NCBI RefSeq assembly: GCF_025698545.1
Contig: NC_068575.1
Span: 57,359,980 to 57,423,979, forward strand
Reading direction: 5' to 3'
Source: Gossypium raimondii
Taxonomy: Eukaryota > Streptophyta > Magnoliopsida > Malvales > Malvaceae
Length of the DNA: 64,000 nt
Made by a program: the position numbers and the translations under genes. Numbering within the stretch: position 1 is the first letter of the stretch; the number at the start of each line of letters is the position of its first letter. Below the pieces are notes generated by a model. That model worked only from the letters and a program-made list of their open reading frames with translations. It was not told the origin of the DNA and searched no databases. Below are positions 33,901 to 46,165 of the stretch, one piece after another.

Positions 33901-34379
33901 CAAAGCGATTAAAATGGATAAATATAGAGAATCTAGTAATTATTTAATTAATATACCTAAATGTTTTTCATCTTTGATGATTGATTCTTACCTTAATTTG
34001 TGAAGAACTATCACATTTGAATTTTTCTTTAATCAAGTTATTCATACTCAAATATCAAATTTGTGGCAATTTTTACATCAAGAAAAAGTTGAGTTTTAGT
34101 TAAATTGAGCATAGTTTTATATCTAATGCCTTGAAATAAACTAAACCCAACAACCTAGGAAAAATGTTTATTGAAAAGAAAAACACCATCCTAGGAATAT
34201 CCCAACAGTAAATTCGGTTGACATGTTTCTCTAAATTGCTTCAAGGATAGCAATGTTGTTGCCTGAATTTGCTCCAAATATGGGGTTGAGAGATGGTGTT
34301 AGAATTCCCTCCAAATTTAGCATAGAATATCCAAATTCCCACTTATCAGTTTTTCTCTCTCCATCAGGGGAGAATCAAT

Positions 34380-34514
34380 ATGAAAGATCATCATCATCAT
34401 CCTCATGATCTTCAGCCGCAGCAGCAGCTTCAACCCCATTGGTACCTTCTTTTTCTCTTGCATTTGATTTTTCCTTTTACACTTTGTTGGGTTTTTCTTT
34501 TCCCTTGTATGTAA
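34380..34514 (+). CDS. Small His/Gln-rich ORF upstream of the PTEN gene
   Basis: A 44-codon frame beginning MKDHHHHPHDLQPQQQLQPH and ending in a hydrophobic stretch (WYLLFLLHLIFPF). A splice donor (CATTG|GTACCT) occurs after the Gln-rich part, so this might be a coding first exon of something or part of the PTEN 5' UTR. Joining it to the PTEN start at the obvious acceptor does not keep the PTEN frame. No family is recognised. Confidence 0.25.
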   Translation: MKDHHHHPHDLQPQQQLQPHWYLLFLLHLIFPFTLCWVFLFPCM

Positions 34515-34705
34515 ACTAGGGAAAACCAGATATATAGTTCTAAGATTATATGTAATCTGAAAAACAAACAAACAAAAAAAGGGGTTATAGATACCAGGAT
34601 TTGAGTGTATGCATATATGTATATGTTACAATGTATATAAATGTATTTATGCTTGTTCTGTTTAGCAGCTACTTTGACATTCTAAAGTTGTCAAGGTATC
34701 AGCAG

Positions 34706-37337
34706 ATGGGGTTGGAATTTACGAAGGCGGGCCCAATAAAGGGTGCAAACACCACCCTTCTCCTCCAGCATAAAATGCTTTCTTATCTTTCAGCAAGTTC
34801 TTTCATTCGAAACCTGGTGTCGAAGAAAAGAAGGCGAATGCTAGTCGGTGGATATGATCTGGACATGTCCTATATAACTGATCGTTTGTTGGCAATGTCT
34901 TTCCCTGCCGAACGTATGCGAGCAATGTATCGGAATCCTCTATGGCAGGTCAAGTCTGTGCTGGAAATGATACATAAGGGGCATTACAGGGTAAACAATT
35001 TCCTCGTTTGTGCTAGCTATGTTACTCGGACTTGGGTGACTCAATTTTTTGAAGACTTTTCGTGTATTTAGAAGGTCCTATCTTCATATCTATGTCCTGA
35101 TATATCTCAGACAAGGGTGCTACTGTGCTGAAAATGAAATTTCATGTTTGTCTATCCTTCAGTCTGTTTGTCTTGTATAGGTCACTCTACCAGTAGGAAG
35201 TTGACTGGCAGCAAAGTTTTGATGTATCTCAGTCTTAAAGGGTTTTATCTCCATAGTTAGTTTTGCATTTCCTTTTAATTCTTATATATCTTGCCTCTTA
35301 CAAGTTTTCTCTCAACTTCTTTGCCAAATTCTACAGGTCTACAATTTGTGCATAGAAGAAGATTATGATCCATCACACTTCCATGGTCGAGTCGAGAAGT
35401 TCCCTTTCGATGACAATCACGTTCCCCACTTTGAAATGATGAAGTCATTCTGTGAGAGTGTTCATTCATGGCTATCAGATGACCCTAAAAACATTGCAGT
35501 TGTTCATTGCATGGTATTACTTGCAAAAACTTCTTTCTTCTTTTTTCAGACATTAATATAAGGGATATATGACTCTTCAAATGCATAAAAAAAGTTATTT
35601 AAAAACTGAACATATCTGTGTTAGACACCTACCCTTACCCAACGGCTCAAACTTGAATCCAAGTAATTCAAGACCCCAAAGGAAGAAGATGCCAACAGGC
35701 TGTATGGTCACTACTCATTGGTATGTCCAACAGAAATATATTAGAGGCCATTGCATTTACGTATCTTTGTATGAATACTTCTTGCAACTCTATTGGTCAC
35801 CAAGCAACCAAATATTAGTCCAGTTGTTGGTTTAAATTCATACAAATTTGTTTCCTTATAGATGTTTAGTAGCCTAAAATCAATAGTCAAAGAATTATGG
35901 TAGTGTTAATTTTCCTTTACTGGATTAGATAACGTTCTCGCCTTTAAAGCTTGACATCCTTCACCGGAATTTGCAGGCAGGAAAAGGTCGAACAGGCTTA
36001 ATGGTGTGTGCCTACCTTGTTTACACCGGAATGTCAGCTGAGGAAGCACTTCAGTTATATGCCCAAAAGCGGACAACTAACAATGAAGGAGTAAGTAGTT
36101 ATGTTGCTCTCACTCTTAATTTTTGTTGAAATATTTCTGCTCAATGCATTATCGGACTGAATATAAGGATATGATCTTCCAAAGCCATCTAAATACATGG
36201 AAATACCCTCTCTTTTTTAAATCTTTTGCACTTTTGTTGATAGGTCTCTATACCAAGCCAACGCCGTTATGTGGGGTATTGGGAAAAATTACTTTCTTTT
36301 ACCAGAGGCATTGGCAATGGACCTGTCGATGTGCACTTGCCTCAACCATGTAGCCGAGAATTGCGGCGGATACGACTTTACGACACAGTTAATACCAACT
36401 CTGTCTTCTTCGTTGTCTCGGAGCTCCAAGAGGTTAGGTCATACGTAACACCAAACTCAACTCACAAATTTGAATAAAGTGATGATATAAACTGAGTATT
36501 GGTTTCACATACGTATAACCTTATTCTGCAGATTCCGGATCAGATGAACCGCCCGCCTGTTGAAGTTGCCAAGAGATGCTGTCGACAAATCAAAAAAGGA
36601 AGTGAAGCGAATTGCAGTCCTCGATATTTCTTGTCATATGTTGAAGGGGACAAAGAAGGGGCTACACCAGAATCGGAAGAACCTCGTGTTGTAGTCCAAA
36701 TGGACACGGAGAGTCCCATATTATATCAGAAGAACTGTCTTGACTATCGTTTCAATAAACCTGTGGAAGTAAGTCACTTGCAGCTTGCACCTATACTAAT
36801 ATGTCTGCTTTGCAATGATGATTCATGAACTCAAATCCGAAAAACATGGAGTATTTGACCTACATACATATGCTAAGTGTAAATGGTGTATATCGTGTCT
36901 GGAAACATCTTGGGAGTCCGGTTGTGCTCGAAAAGGTCTTATATGCCATGAAATAGATTCGTTTAAAAGGTATCAAAAGCATGAACACAATCATATTCTT
37001 GGATTGAACAGGTTAAGGGAGACGTGCGCGTCATATTCTATCAAAAAATGATCGGAGGTCGCCTTTTTTATGCCTGTTTCAATACAGCCTTCATCAAGAG
37101 CAGCTTGCTACAGGTATGCGCATGGAAATTTTCAGTGATTCATAAACCGATACGCACCAAGAAGCTTACTGCATTGTTTAACTTTGCCAGTTTACGATCC
37201 GGGATCTGGACAAAGTTGGGAGTGCCGGCAGATCAATATGCGGCCCTGCATTCTGTGTCGAGTTGCTTTTCGGTCCGGCCAATCGGAGCCTCTCGAGTGC
37301 TTTTTCATCTAATTATGATGTAATGAATTTGTACTGA
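34706..37337 (+). CDS. PTEN-type phosphatase (Arabidopsis PTEN1-like)
   Basis: Dual phosphatase that removes the 3-phosphate of phosphoinositides; in Arabidopsis PTEN1 is a pollen protein needed for pollen maturation. Seven exons: 34706-34990, 35337-35513, 35977-36090, 36244-36432, 36532-36768, 37012-37113 and 37191-37337, giving 1251 nt and 416 residues. The phosphatase domain spans about 45-220. The P-loop HCMAGKGRTG is at 152-161, and PFDDNHVP carries the expected Asp. A C2-like domain follows (about 230-400), ending GPAFCVELLFGPANRS. The start MGLEFTKAGPIKG resembles the PTEN1 start. The P-loop is split by intron 2, between Met154 and Ala155. The first intron carries a copy of a dispersed repeat (35015-35115). 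I recall PTEN1 as At5g39400, close to the At5g39350 PPR gene. Confidence 0.94.
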
Positions 37338-39220
37338 ACCCTAAACTCAAAGGACTTGTTTTAAAAAATAATAAAAACAATACATGATTCTACATGTTGG
37401 GTTTATGATTTTGGTTGTTTTTTTTTTCTGCAGAAACACTTGGATTGTTAAATGATATATGGATCAAGTGATTCATACCGTAATTTTTGCCGCCTTCTAG
37501 TTTTCCATGGATGATAAGAAGAAGATACTAGGAATGACAAGAAGTTTTTACTTAAAAGATTTTGAGAGCATTTGTTGATATTATAACAAAATATGAGATT
37601 TATATCAATGTTTGCAGTCATAACAGGGCGAGGCCAGGCAAGCCTGTATTTTCTCATTCTCATCCCACTTCATTTGTATTCACAGTATCCAAATTCGTCC
37701 CATGGATTTTTTTTTTTACTTTAATCTTCCACTTTTAACCAACTCTAAAAGTTCACGAAACTACTCTAAGTATATTGGTCATGGTTTTCAGAACTCAACA
37801 TGTGGTCAAACAAAATTATTGGTTAATTCATCCGAACTGGTTCTATTAAACAAATCTTTCTCTAAATCGGTACCTCAATCAGTTCTCGATTCGATCAACC
37901 GATCTAGTCCGATTTGGTTTCAAACAACCATGATTATAGCACATCCGCAATCAAACAATATCCTTACAAAAAAAAACAAACTAAACTTTGATGGAAATAA
38001 TAATGTTGAAATTTCAGAAATGAGGTTCAAATCTTATGAAGTATGGCTATTTTTTCTAAATTGATTTTTATAAATATTATATAAAAATTTAAACAAAAAG
38101 CACCCTCTAACAATATTATTACTTTGTAAAATAATATGAGGTTTTAGTTATTTTCTAATTGAATTGGTATTTGATAGATTCATAATATCAACTCAAACAA
38201 ACACTTAAATATAATATAGATTTACGGATTATTAATTAAATACATTAATAATGAAATTTGTTTATTTATTTTTTAAGTACCAATTAAGGATATGTGATGA
38301 TTTATTAGGGAAATGCTAAATTGACCAAACCAGCCTGTTGACATTATTTTAGGTAATGGTTAGAGCAGCCCGAGGACTTGGTCCAAGCTTGTTTAATGTT
38401 GCAACCAAATTGTGATTAATCGTTTAAAAGTTTCTAAAGCAGTAGTGCACAAAAATGATAATTAGCAGACATATGAAGAATCCAGCTATTTTAAGCATTA
38501 AAAGAACAACTTGAAGAATCCTTGTGTTTTTCGCTATGTTGCTCACTCGAATTCGTGTGCATCATATTAATATATACAACAACTTGAAGAATCTCTGAAA
38601 GATCATATCTCATAATCGTGTCACGATGTCGAATATTTAGACTTCAAAACAACATAGCATTGCAATGAAAATAATGCAGATGTGAGATGAATCCAGCTGT
38701 TTGAAGCTTTAAAAAGAAAACCCCTTGTCGTCCTTGTGTTTTTAGCTATGTTACCTATACTCAAATGTTAATATTGAATACATATCTATATCCGACATGG
38801 GTATAAGTTTTATGCATTCGAAAGTTCTTTGAAAGATCATATATCATACTCATGTCTATATAATATTGATACTTCAAAAAGAAAATAAGAAGTTGAAAAA
38901 TAATTAGAATTCTGCATTATAATTTTTCTAAACGGTGTGAATACGGCATCAGCTACAATGAAATATCATAATCCTTGATATTCTAGGGTTTGACATGCAA
39001 ACAAGTGGCTTAGAACCTTCTAACGCATGCATTCATCTGAAAAACTCTAGCTTAACTGAGTTAAGTCAGTCACTTTTACCCTTTTTTCTATGAAGGCTTG
39101 AAATGATATCATCAAACTCCAGTTCTTCATTTCTTGGCAGCCACATCTACTGAGACATTGGAGTTGAAGTGTGCACCATAATCTTACATAAATCATACAG
39201 TAAGGACTTCAAGAACAGCG
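37338..39220. other. Intergenic DNA with dispersed repeats
   Basis: The first 350 bp are PTEN 3' UTR. 37700-37930 has phrases such as GAACTGGTTCTATT and CAATCAGTTCTCGATTCG, typical of a decayed dispersed element. 38528-38640 and 38745-38870 are two further partial copies of the CTATGTT...CTC repeat noted at 16594 and in the PTEN intron. The last stretch is 3' UTR of the convergent methyltransferase gene. No other gene is seen. Confidence 0.5.
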
Positions 39221-41433
39221 TCACAGTCTTGGTATGAGAGGCATATGAGCCTTCCGCTTAGCGTACTCGTTAGCTATGCTGATTGAGCTATTATTATGAC
39301 GCAACAAGAACTCTGCCAATAAGATTTGGCTTTCATCCTCGTTCAGATCACCATGACAACCCTGTGTTGGACAAATTATATGTACTTGAAATAAATTGAA
39401 GTGGACAAAAAGATAGAACAATCACAATACATGCAGGACTAAGATGTGTATGAACTTGGGCAGCAAATATTACCAGGCGCACTGTTCTGTCACAAACAGC
39501 ATGGTGCATGACTATGCCTGCAGCCACTGAAACATTAAAAGAGTCAACCATGCCTTTCATCGGAATACTACAATGCAAATCTGACAGTTCCAGCGCCTCA
39601 TCACTTATTCCCCTGCAACAGGGCCACATAAACCTCAAGTAACATTGAAGAAGAGAGGAATATAGAAAACTGTGACAAAAAAAACATTTTGGCCACATTG
39701 CAGAAACAAAAACAACACATAATTATATAACAAGACTTGGAACACATCAACAAAACTAAGGTAGCAGATTGACCTGAAATGAAAAAAGAAATCATAAAAC
39801 ATCTTTGATAGTTTTGCCTTTGTTTCCATTTATTGTTTTCAGTTAGATATCTGATATTGTTATGAACTTTGGAAATTCAAAGTCAGAAAACAACTAGTAA
39901 ATTATGTCTAATGCTAATCATGTACCACATAGAAACACTAAACTCAAGAAAGTAATAAACTACCAAACAGAAATTATGAGAAGTTTTACAAAGGTAACAA
40001 TGTAAGTTACCTATTTTCATTCCCAACTACAATTGCAGTTGGCCTTGACCAATCCATGTCGTATATGGATACCTGCAAATAGTCAGTGATGTAAGTATCC
40101 CGACTTAGAATCTTAGAACTTTGATCATCAAGGACCATATGCTTGCTAAGGATTTTATTTTGTCCGTGACTGTTAAACATCTGATTTAAGGGTAAAGTGC
40201 AATCTGATACAGGATAAATTTATCCTAAAGATCAATATTTTAGTAAGTGCCACCAAAGATGGGAAAAATTATCAATACCGCATCCATTCCTACGTGTGTT
40301 GTAGCAATCCGATAACCACGTGATTTTAAGACTTTGAAACACTCCTTGGGAGAGTTCCAAAGTTCAATATCCAACCACTTCTCTGCACCCATGCTGACAT
40401 GGCGGTTTTCTCTGTATCTGGATAAACAAATGATGTTAGGACAGCAATTGATTGATTGAATTTCATCTTGAACCAACTAAAAACACAATAAATTAAGCAA
40501 GTCAAACTAAGAATTCACCAATACGCAACAATAATAAAAAGCACAACTACTTAAAACCCTCAGACATCAACCAAAAACCAGACCCTTTTTGGCTTCAGTC
40601 TTACCACCTTTTTGAGCTGTCACACGATACCACATGAACTGACTGCAAGCCAAGAGCATCAGCAGACCTGAACGTGGCTGAAACATTGCCGAAATCACAC
40701 AGCCCTTCAACCACCAAGCAAACTGAATAGCTCCTATTTCTCACCACCCTCTTCAACCTTTCTTTCCTCTCCTCCATCAAGACAGGTGCGACTGCCTCTA
40801 TAACCTCCCTGCTGCTCAGGGACTCACTCCCACACTTAAACCTATCCAAGTAAGGAAACCACCGCTTGCTATGGATATCCATTCCCGATCTCCTCTCCAT
40901 TTTCATCAACCTCGCAACATCATCTTGGTGAGTCAGCAGGTGTTCCACGGTGTCCTTTGCCAAGTCTTCCGGGGATTCATCTTCTAAAGGGGCTACTTCC
41001 GGTATAGCCGAGAAAGACCTCGTTCGGATTCTACAGGAACTAATTCGATTGCATAAAGGAACTACATTTAACCCAAAAGAAAATCAAAGATGAATAAAAG
41101 CATAGCATATTTCATCTAAACTCAAATCACATCTAACTCTTCTAGGGTGTTCTCCAAGTAAACAAAAAATAATGGGTTACAAAGAAGGCATTGCATTTAA
41201 CCAAAAGAACATGAACGTAAGAAATAAAAAACTATGGGTTTGTAAATTGGGTTTTCCGTATTTTTGCAAAAGAAAAAACCATAAAAAAAGGAGGGTTCAT
41301 TTGTGTTGAATGAAAACATACCTGAAGTAAGGAGGCGAAGTGAAAGGGGAAAAAAGAATGGTTTAGGGTTTAAGTCAAGTTTACAATGAAGATTAGATAG
41401 GTGCGCACGGATTAGGGTATTGCAAGCAATCAT
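39221..41433 (-). CDS. SpoU/TrmH-family RNA 2'-O-methyltransferase
   Basis: SPOUT-fold enzyme that transfers a methyl group from S-adenosylmethionine to a ribose 2'-OH in tRNA or rRNA; tRNA G18 is the likely target by family. Six exons on the minus strand: 41433-41322, 41061-40608, 40417-40279, 40072-40011, 39612-39474 and 39361-39221, giving 1047 nt and 348 residues. The N-terminus (MIACNTLIRAHLSNLHCKLD, then Arg/Ser/Leu-rich to about residue 60) looks like an organelle transit peptide. The three SpoU motifs are present: FGNVSATFRSADALG (motif 1), AIVVGNENRGIS (motif 2) and IPMKGMVDSFNVSVAAGIV (motif 3, forming the knot). Exon 2 ends at a weak GTGGTA donor with a better GTAAG three bases further on; only the first keeps the frame. 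I recall the Arabidopsis counterpart as At5g15390. Confidence 0.9.
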
Positions 41434-42714
41434 ATTTTTCCCCTTTCTGGGGTTTTTGCGCAGAATTGGTTATGGCGCCAAGGAGCTGCAGTGTTGAAGT
41501 TGAGGGGAAACCTTTTATTGAATGGATAGGGTTTATGAGGAAGACTGGAAGATGATAATTATACACCAAAACGCTGTAGTTTTTCTGGTATTTTTATTTT
41601 AAAGTTAATTAGTGATATTATTTTGTTAAATAATAGGAATCCTTTTGATTTTCTTATACACCAAATTATTTTTGTATTTAAATTAATCTGAATTCTTCTA
41701 TTATTGATTTTAATTTTCTGTAAATTATTTGGATCATAAACAGAAAATATTAAACAAATTTAAACAATAAATTTAATAAAACGTGAATTTTGATTTAATG
41801 TGTAATTATATACATGAATTTTAATTGGTGCAATTATACATGTAAAATTTTAATTATTGTCCAAATGTATACTTGAAACTTTAATTTTGATTTAATCATA
41901 CATATTTAAAGAAATAAATACATTAATTTGTTTTTATATTGGATAACTATAATTATTTATGTATGCAGATATAAATATAAAATGATGTTATATCAATAAT
42001 TGTGTTAATAATTTATAAGAATTGGATCAAATCAAAATTTCATGTAAACAATTACACATTAAACCATAGTTCACCTATAGTTTTGGTATTTATCCCTATA
42101 ATAAACGAATCAAATTTTAAATATTTAATTTGATTTGATTTTATGGAAAAGTTAAATATAAAAAGAAAATTTTAGGGAAATTTTTTTAAAATAATTCAAT
42201 AGTTCAATGACTTAAATGAAAATTTTTTTAATAGTTTAGTGACCACATTATAACTTTTTCTAATTCAGTGACAAAACGAAATCTTACCTATAATTTAGTG
42301 ATTAATGGTGTAATTTACCTAAAATATATTAGCCTTCGTATAAGATATTTTGTAACAGATATTTGTTATAATCTTGAGTAGGTTAATGGGTAAAAAGCTG
42401 ACCGTTGAACTCCCAATTTTGAGCCAAACGATGGTTTGCTTTGACTTTTGGGAATGAAGCAACTTGATAGATTCTTTTTTGCTTTTTATTGGTTTCTCAT
42501 TCTCCACCAACCTCTGTTTTGAGCTTCCACCACCTAACTCACCTACCACAAGGAACGCGCGAACCAGTCTTTTTGACCTTTTTTTTAATCATTTACATAT
42601 ACATATCCTTTGTATTTTTTCAATTTTCGCACTGATTCATTGTTTCAAAGCTTCAAACTTTTGCATTCTTTAGTGTTTCTTTTTCTTTGGAAAAGGTCTT
42701 TCTGTGTATCATCA
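41434..42714. other. Divergent promoter region
   Basis: Spacer between the start codons of the methyltransferase (-) and the chorismate mutase (+), so both promoters lie here. 42190-42325 carries a repeat with GTTTAGTGACCACATT, CAGTGACAAAACGAAA and TTTAGTGATTAATGGTGTAA, kin to a short stretch at 49005-49075. No confident TATA box. No other gene is seen. Confidence 0.5.
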
Positions 42715-45700
42715 ATGGAAGCTAAGTTGTTCATAGCTTCTTCGTCTCCATCTTCGTTTGCTGTTAACGGAACCACCAAACTTTCAAGACCCAGTTTTCC
42801 TCTAACTTCACAAACCAGGGAATTTCCCATCTTTAAGCTTCATTGCTCTGCAAGGTTGTCAAAGACAGTCATTCAATCTCTTCATGCTTCCACCAACTCT
42901 ATTGGGTATAAAACTATCCTCCAATTCAGCTTTTAGATTGTTTAAAATTTATTCTTTCTTTAATGTTTTTTTCTCTCTTCATTTGCTTTGGTTGTGTTTG
43001 ACAATAGGATTAGCTGACTCCGCTGACCTTACTTTGTAATTGTGTTTGTTTCAATGCTTCAGTTGTTTATAATTCCGTTGTTAGGTTTCTTGGAACCTGG
43101 GAATCTAATTGTTCTTCTGCTGTTTGGCAAGAAAATGTTTTCCTGGCTGTTGGATTATTGCATCAAAAGCATTTCATTTTCCAATGTGGCTAGGAAATTC
43201 ATGTCTGAATTCCTTTTTCTCACTGATTTTTTATTTTGGAATGGATTTTCTTCCTTTATTATTTCACTACTGAAATTCTATTGGTAATTAGTGAGAACAA
43301 TTGCTTTTTTGCCCCCTTCCGGAGAACACCAATATGAGTGCAGTAGCTAACATTGTTATCTGTTTGTCTTCTTCTTTGATTAAATGTATTAATTTATGTA
43401 CATTTGAACACCATTCTGCTACATATGCACATCGGGTGTAAGCTTGGAATATCGATAGACTTGTATGAGCTTCAAGAGACTCTGGCTATCACTATGGTAC
43501 TAGAATGAAGTGCAATAAACTCATAAATCATACTGGAAGTCATATTAAGGATGAATAAATTGAAATTTAATTAACCCTTGCGGAAAAAGCTTCCTGAAAT
43601 TTTTTTTTTCTCTCCATTGGTGTTTACATGGTGATTTCCATATGACATTTGATGGAAGTATTTGATAACTTAATGTTTTGGTAACATCTCTATAGATCAA
43701 CGACAACCAAGCAAAGGGTGGATGAGAGTGAGAACTTGACCCTCGAGGCAGTGAGGTACTCGTTAATTCGACAAGAGGATAGCATTATATTTAGCCTTCT
43801 GGAGAGAGCTCAATATTGTTATAATGGGGATACATATGACCCTGATGCCTTTTCAATGGATGGGTTCCATGGCTCGTTGGTCGAGTATATACTTAGAGGA
43901 ACTGAAAAGCTTCATGCCAAGGTAATGTTACACTCAACAAGCATAGAGAGAAAGGATATGGGTTTCGCAAAATCTGTGCTGCTTTTTTGATAAACCCTTT
44001 GATTGTACATTAGGTTGGCAGATACAAGAGCCCAGATGAGCACCCTTTCTTCCCAGATGAATTACCAGACCCCTTGTTGCCACCTTTGCAATATCCACAG
44101 GTAAAATAATAGGACTGGATATGAGACATTATTTTTGTCGCTCTTTTGCAGTGGCCTTAGGCTTATGTTCATTGCTCCATATGTCTCCATTCTCATTAAT
44201 ACATGAAGTATTCTGTTAATTGCATGTTTTGTTGGAACTTTTAAGTATACCGTATGGCAGTCTATTCTAAGAATTTAATCCTCTGAACATGATCTTTATC
44301 TCTCCTTGTCCATAATATTTATGAATTTTTGGACATTCAGAATTTTTTGTGGTGAGTGCTAGGTTTTTAACTTCTTACTTGAGCCTTTTTTCTGACAATC
44401 AAACAGGTACTACATCCCATTGCTGATTCAATAAATATAAATCCGAAAGTGTGGCAAATGTACTTCAGAAATCTTATTCCCGGATTAGTAAAAGAAGGAG
44501 ATGATGGCAATTGTGGATCTACTGCCATTTGTGACACCATGTGTTTGCAGGTAAATATTTTAAGACAAGTCTCCCATGCATTTCAGATTCAGTTTCTGAA
44601 TCAATTTGCACATACACCCGTAATATGTACCATAAATGCCTTCGTCTAAAATGGTCATTGACTGGGCATGAAATCTACTGTTGTCTTCTTTCCTTTCTCT
44701 ATACTTTCAGTTATGTGCATGATGTCTATCGCTGTTTTCAAACCTTTAGCTAGCCAAGTGGCATCCAGATAACATAGGGTCACTGATGCCTAATAGTGGA
44801 TAGGTGCAGGTGCCTAAGCAGAAACCCTATGACTTAAATTGTCTAGAACCTTTTCTCTGACTTGGGAGTTTCTAACATTGTCCCTTTATTGTTTGCTTGA
44901 ATTTGACAGCAAACTGTATGCTAATTCTCCTGCCAAACTAGTATCTTGGTTTATCCCTTCATACATGTTTGAATATGTGTTGGACATGGATGTTTTAAGA
45001 GAAACGAGGCATGCGAGCAGTATAGATTGATGATGAGTTGCGCCTTCTGATTTAGGATAAATTTGAATACGCAAAACTGGATTTTGATAGTGTAACACGT
45101 ACATGCATTGTTTTTACGTCTATTCTTTATTTCTCATATCCATGCCAACTGTTTATGCTACAACTCCGTGACCTTTCATGGGTTGCACTCGAAATCTTGG
45201 AGAGGGATTTGTTGGTTGAGTAAGGTTTTTTGTGGCATGCGTAAATACCTGTTGTTCCTATCAGTTCTTCCATCAAAGTGGCTATTGTACTTGACCAACT
45301 TGATGTTCTGGGAACTTCTGGATGCTTGCTTAACATTTATGTGTCACCGCAGGCTCTTTCGAAGAGAATACACTATGGGAAATTCGTGGCAGAATGTAAA
45401 TACCAGGCATCTCCAGATGCTTATAAAGCTGCAATTAGAGAACAGGTATTATTTATCAGTTTCATTTAAAGAACAGTTCATTGAGGCCTTTATTGGATTG
45501 TGTTTTCATTATTAGTTCTTGATTTTTTTTTTCTTTTTGCAGGACAGGGATTGGCTGATGAAGTTGCTCACATATCCGTTGGTCGAAGAATCGATCAAGA
45601 AAAGAGTAGAAATGAAAGCTAGAACTTACGGACAAGTAGTGCCGGATAATATGAACATGAAGGATGGTGATCCGGTTTACAAAATAAACCCAAGCTTGGT

Positions 45701-45788
45701 AGCCGACTTGTACGGGGACTGGATCATGCCATTGACGAAGGAAGTCCAAGTGGAGTACCTGTTGAGAAGGTTAGACGGATCCGAATGA
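42715..45788 (+). CDS. Chorismate mutase, plastid type (CM1/CM3-like)
   Basis: Converts chorismate to prephenate, the committed step to phenylalanine and tyrosine, in the plastid. Six exons: 42715-42905, 43696-43921, 44014-44100, 44407-44550, 45353-45445 and 45543-45788, giving 987 nt and 328 residues. About 65 N-terminal residues ([20 protein letters not shown]...) form a transit peptide, so this is the regulated plastid form, not the cytosolic CM2. The all-helical AroQ domain includes [57 protein letters not shown] and a C-terminal [23 protein letters not shown]. In the regulatory-site loop the usual Asn-Tyr-Gly-Ser reads Asn-Cys-Gly-Ser (Cys204). I recall Arabidopsis CM1 as At3g29200. Confidence 0.95.
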
Positions 45789-45972
45789 ATAATATAAGCA
45801 GTTCTTATTAGCTGTTTATGATGAACCAGAGATAAAAGTTAATAGGGGATAAAGTTCTGATTAGCTGTTTATTTATGGAAAGCATGATGGCAGAAGAGTT
45901 GTATATTGTTAAAAGACACAAACATCTCGTTTATGTCTCAATATTGAGCATGTCGATTGAGAATATAAATAT

Positions 45973-45998
45973 AATATATATATATATATATATATATT
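45973..45998. repeat. (TA)n microsatellite
   Basis: A run of about 13 TA dinucleotides within the AT-rich 3' flank of the chorismate mutase gene, 185 bp after its stop codon. Likely polymorphic in length. A similar run lies at about 47203-47222 inside the solo LTR. Confidence 0.85.
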
Positions 45999-46165
45999 TA
46001 CGTGTAAGCAGCAGTAAGCTTAGCACTGACCGTATCGGCCAGTAGGTATTGGTTTTAGGAGGAGGTCATAATCAAATGGGAAAAGGGATTAGGATATCAA
46101 TTTGAATCTCAAAAATGGCGACTCCATGAATCAATCTAGTTTCCCATTCTAAAAGATACATACTT

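Noticed and set aside
46115-46128. TGGCGACTCCATGA next to the solo LTR, resembling a tRNA-Arg primer binding site
   Set aside because: It is about 50 bp outside the LTR border and points the wrong way for an LTR on the minus strand; the TACTT duplication already shows the insertion ends at 46166.
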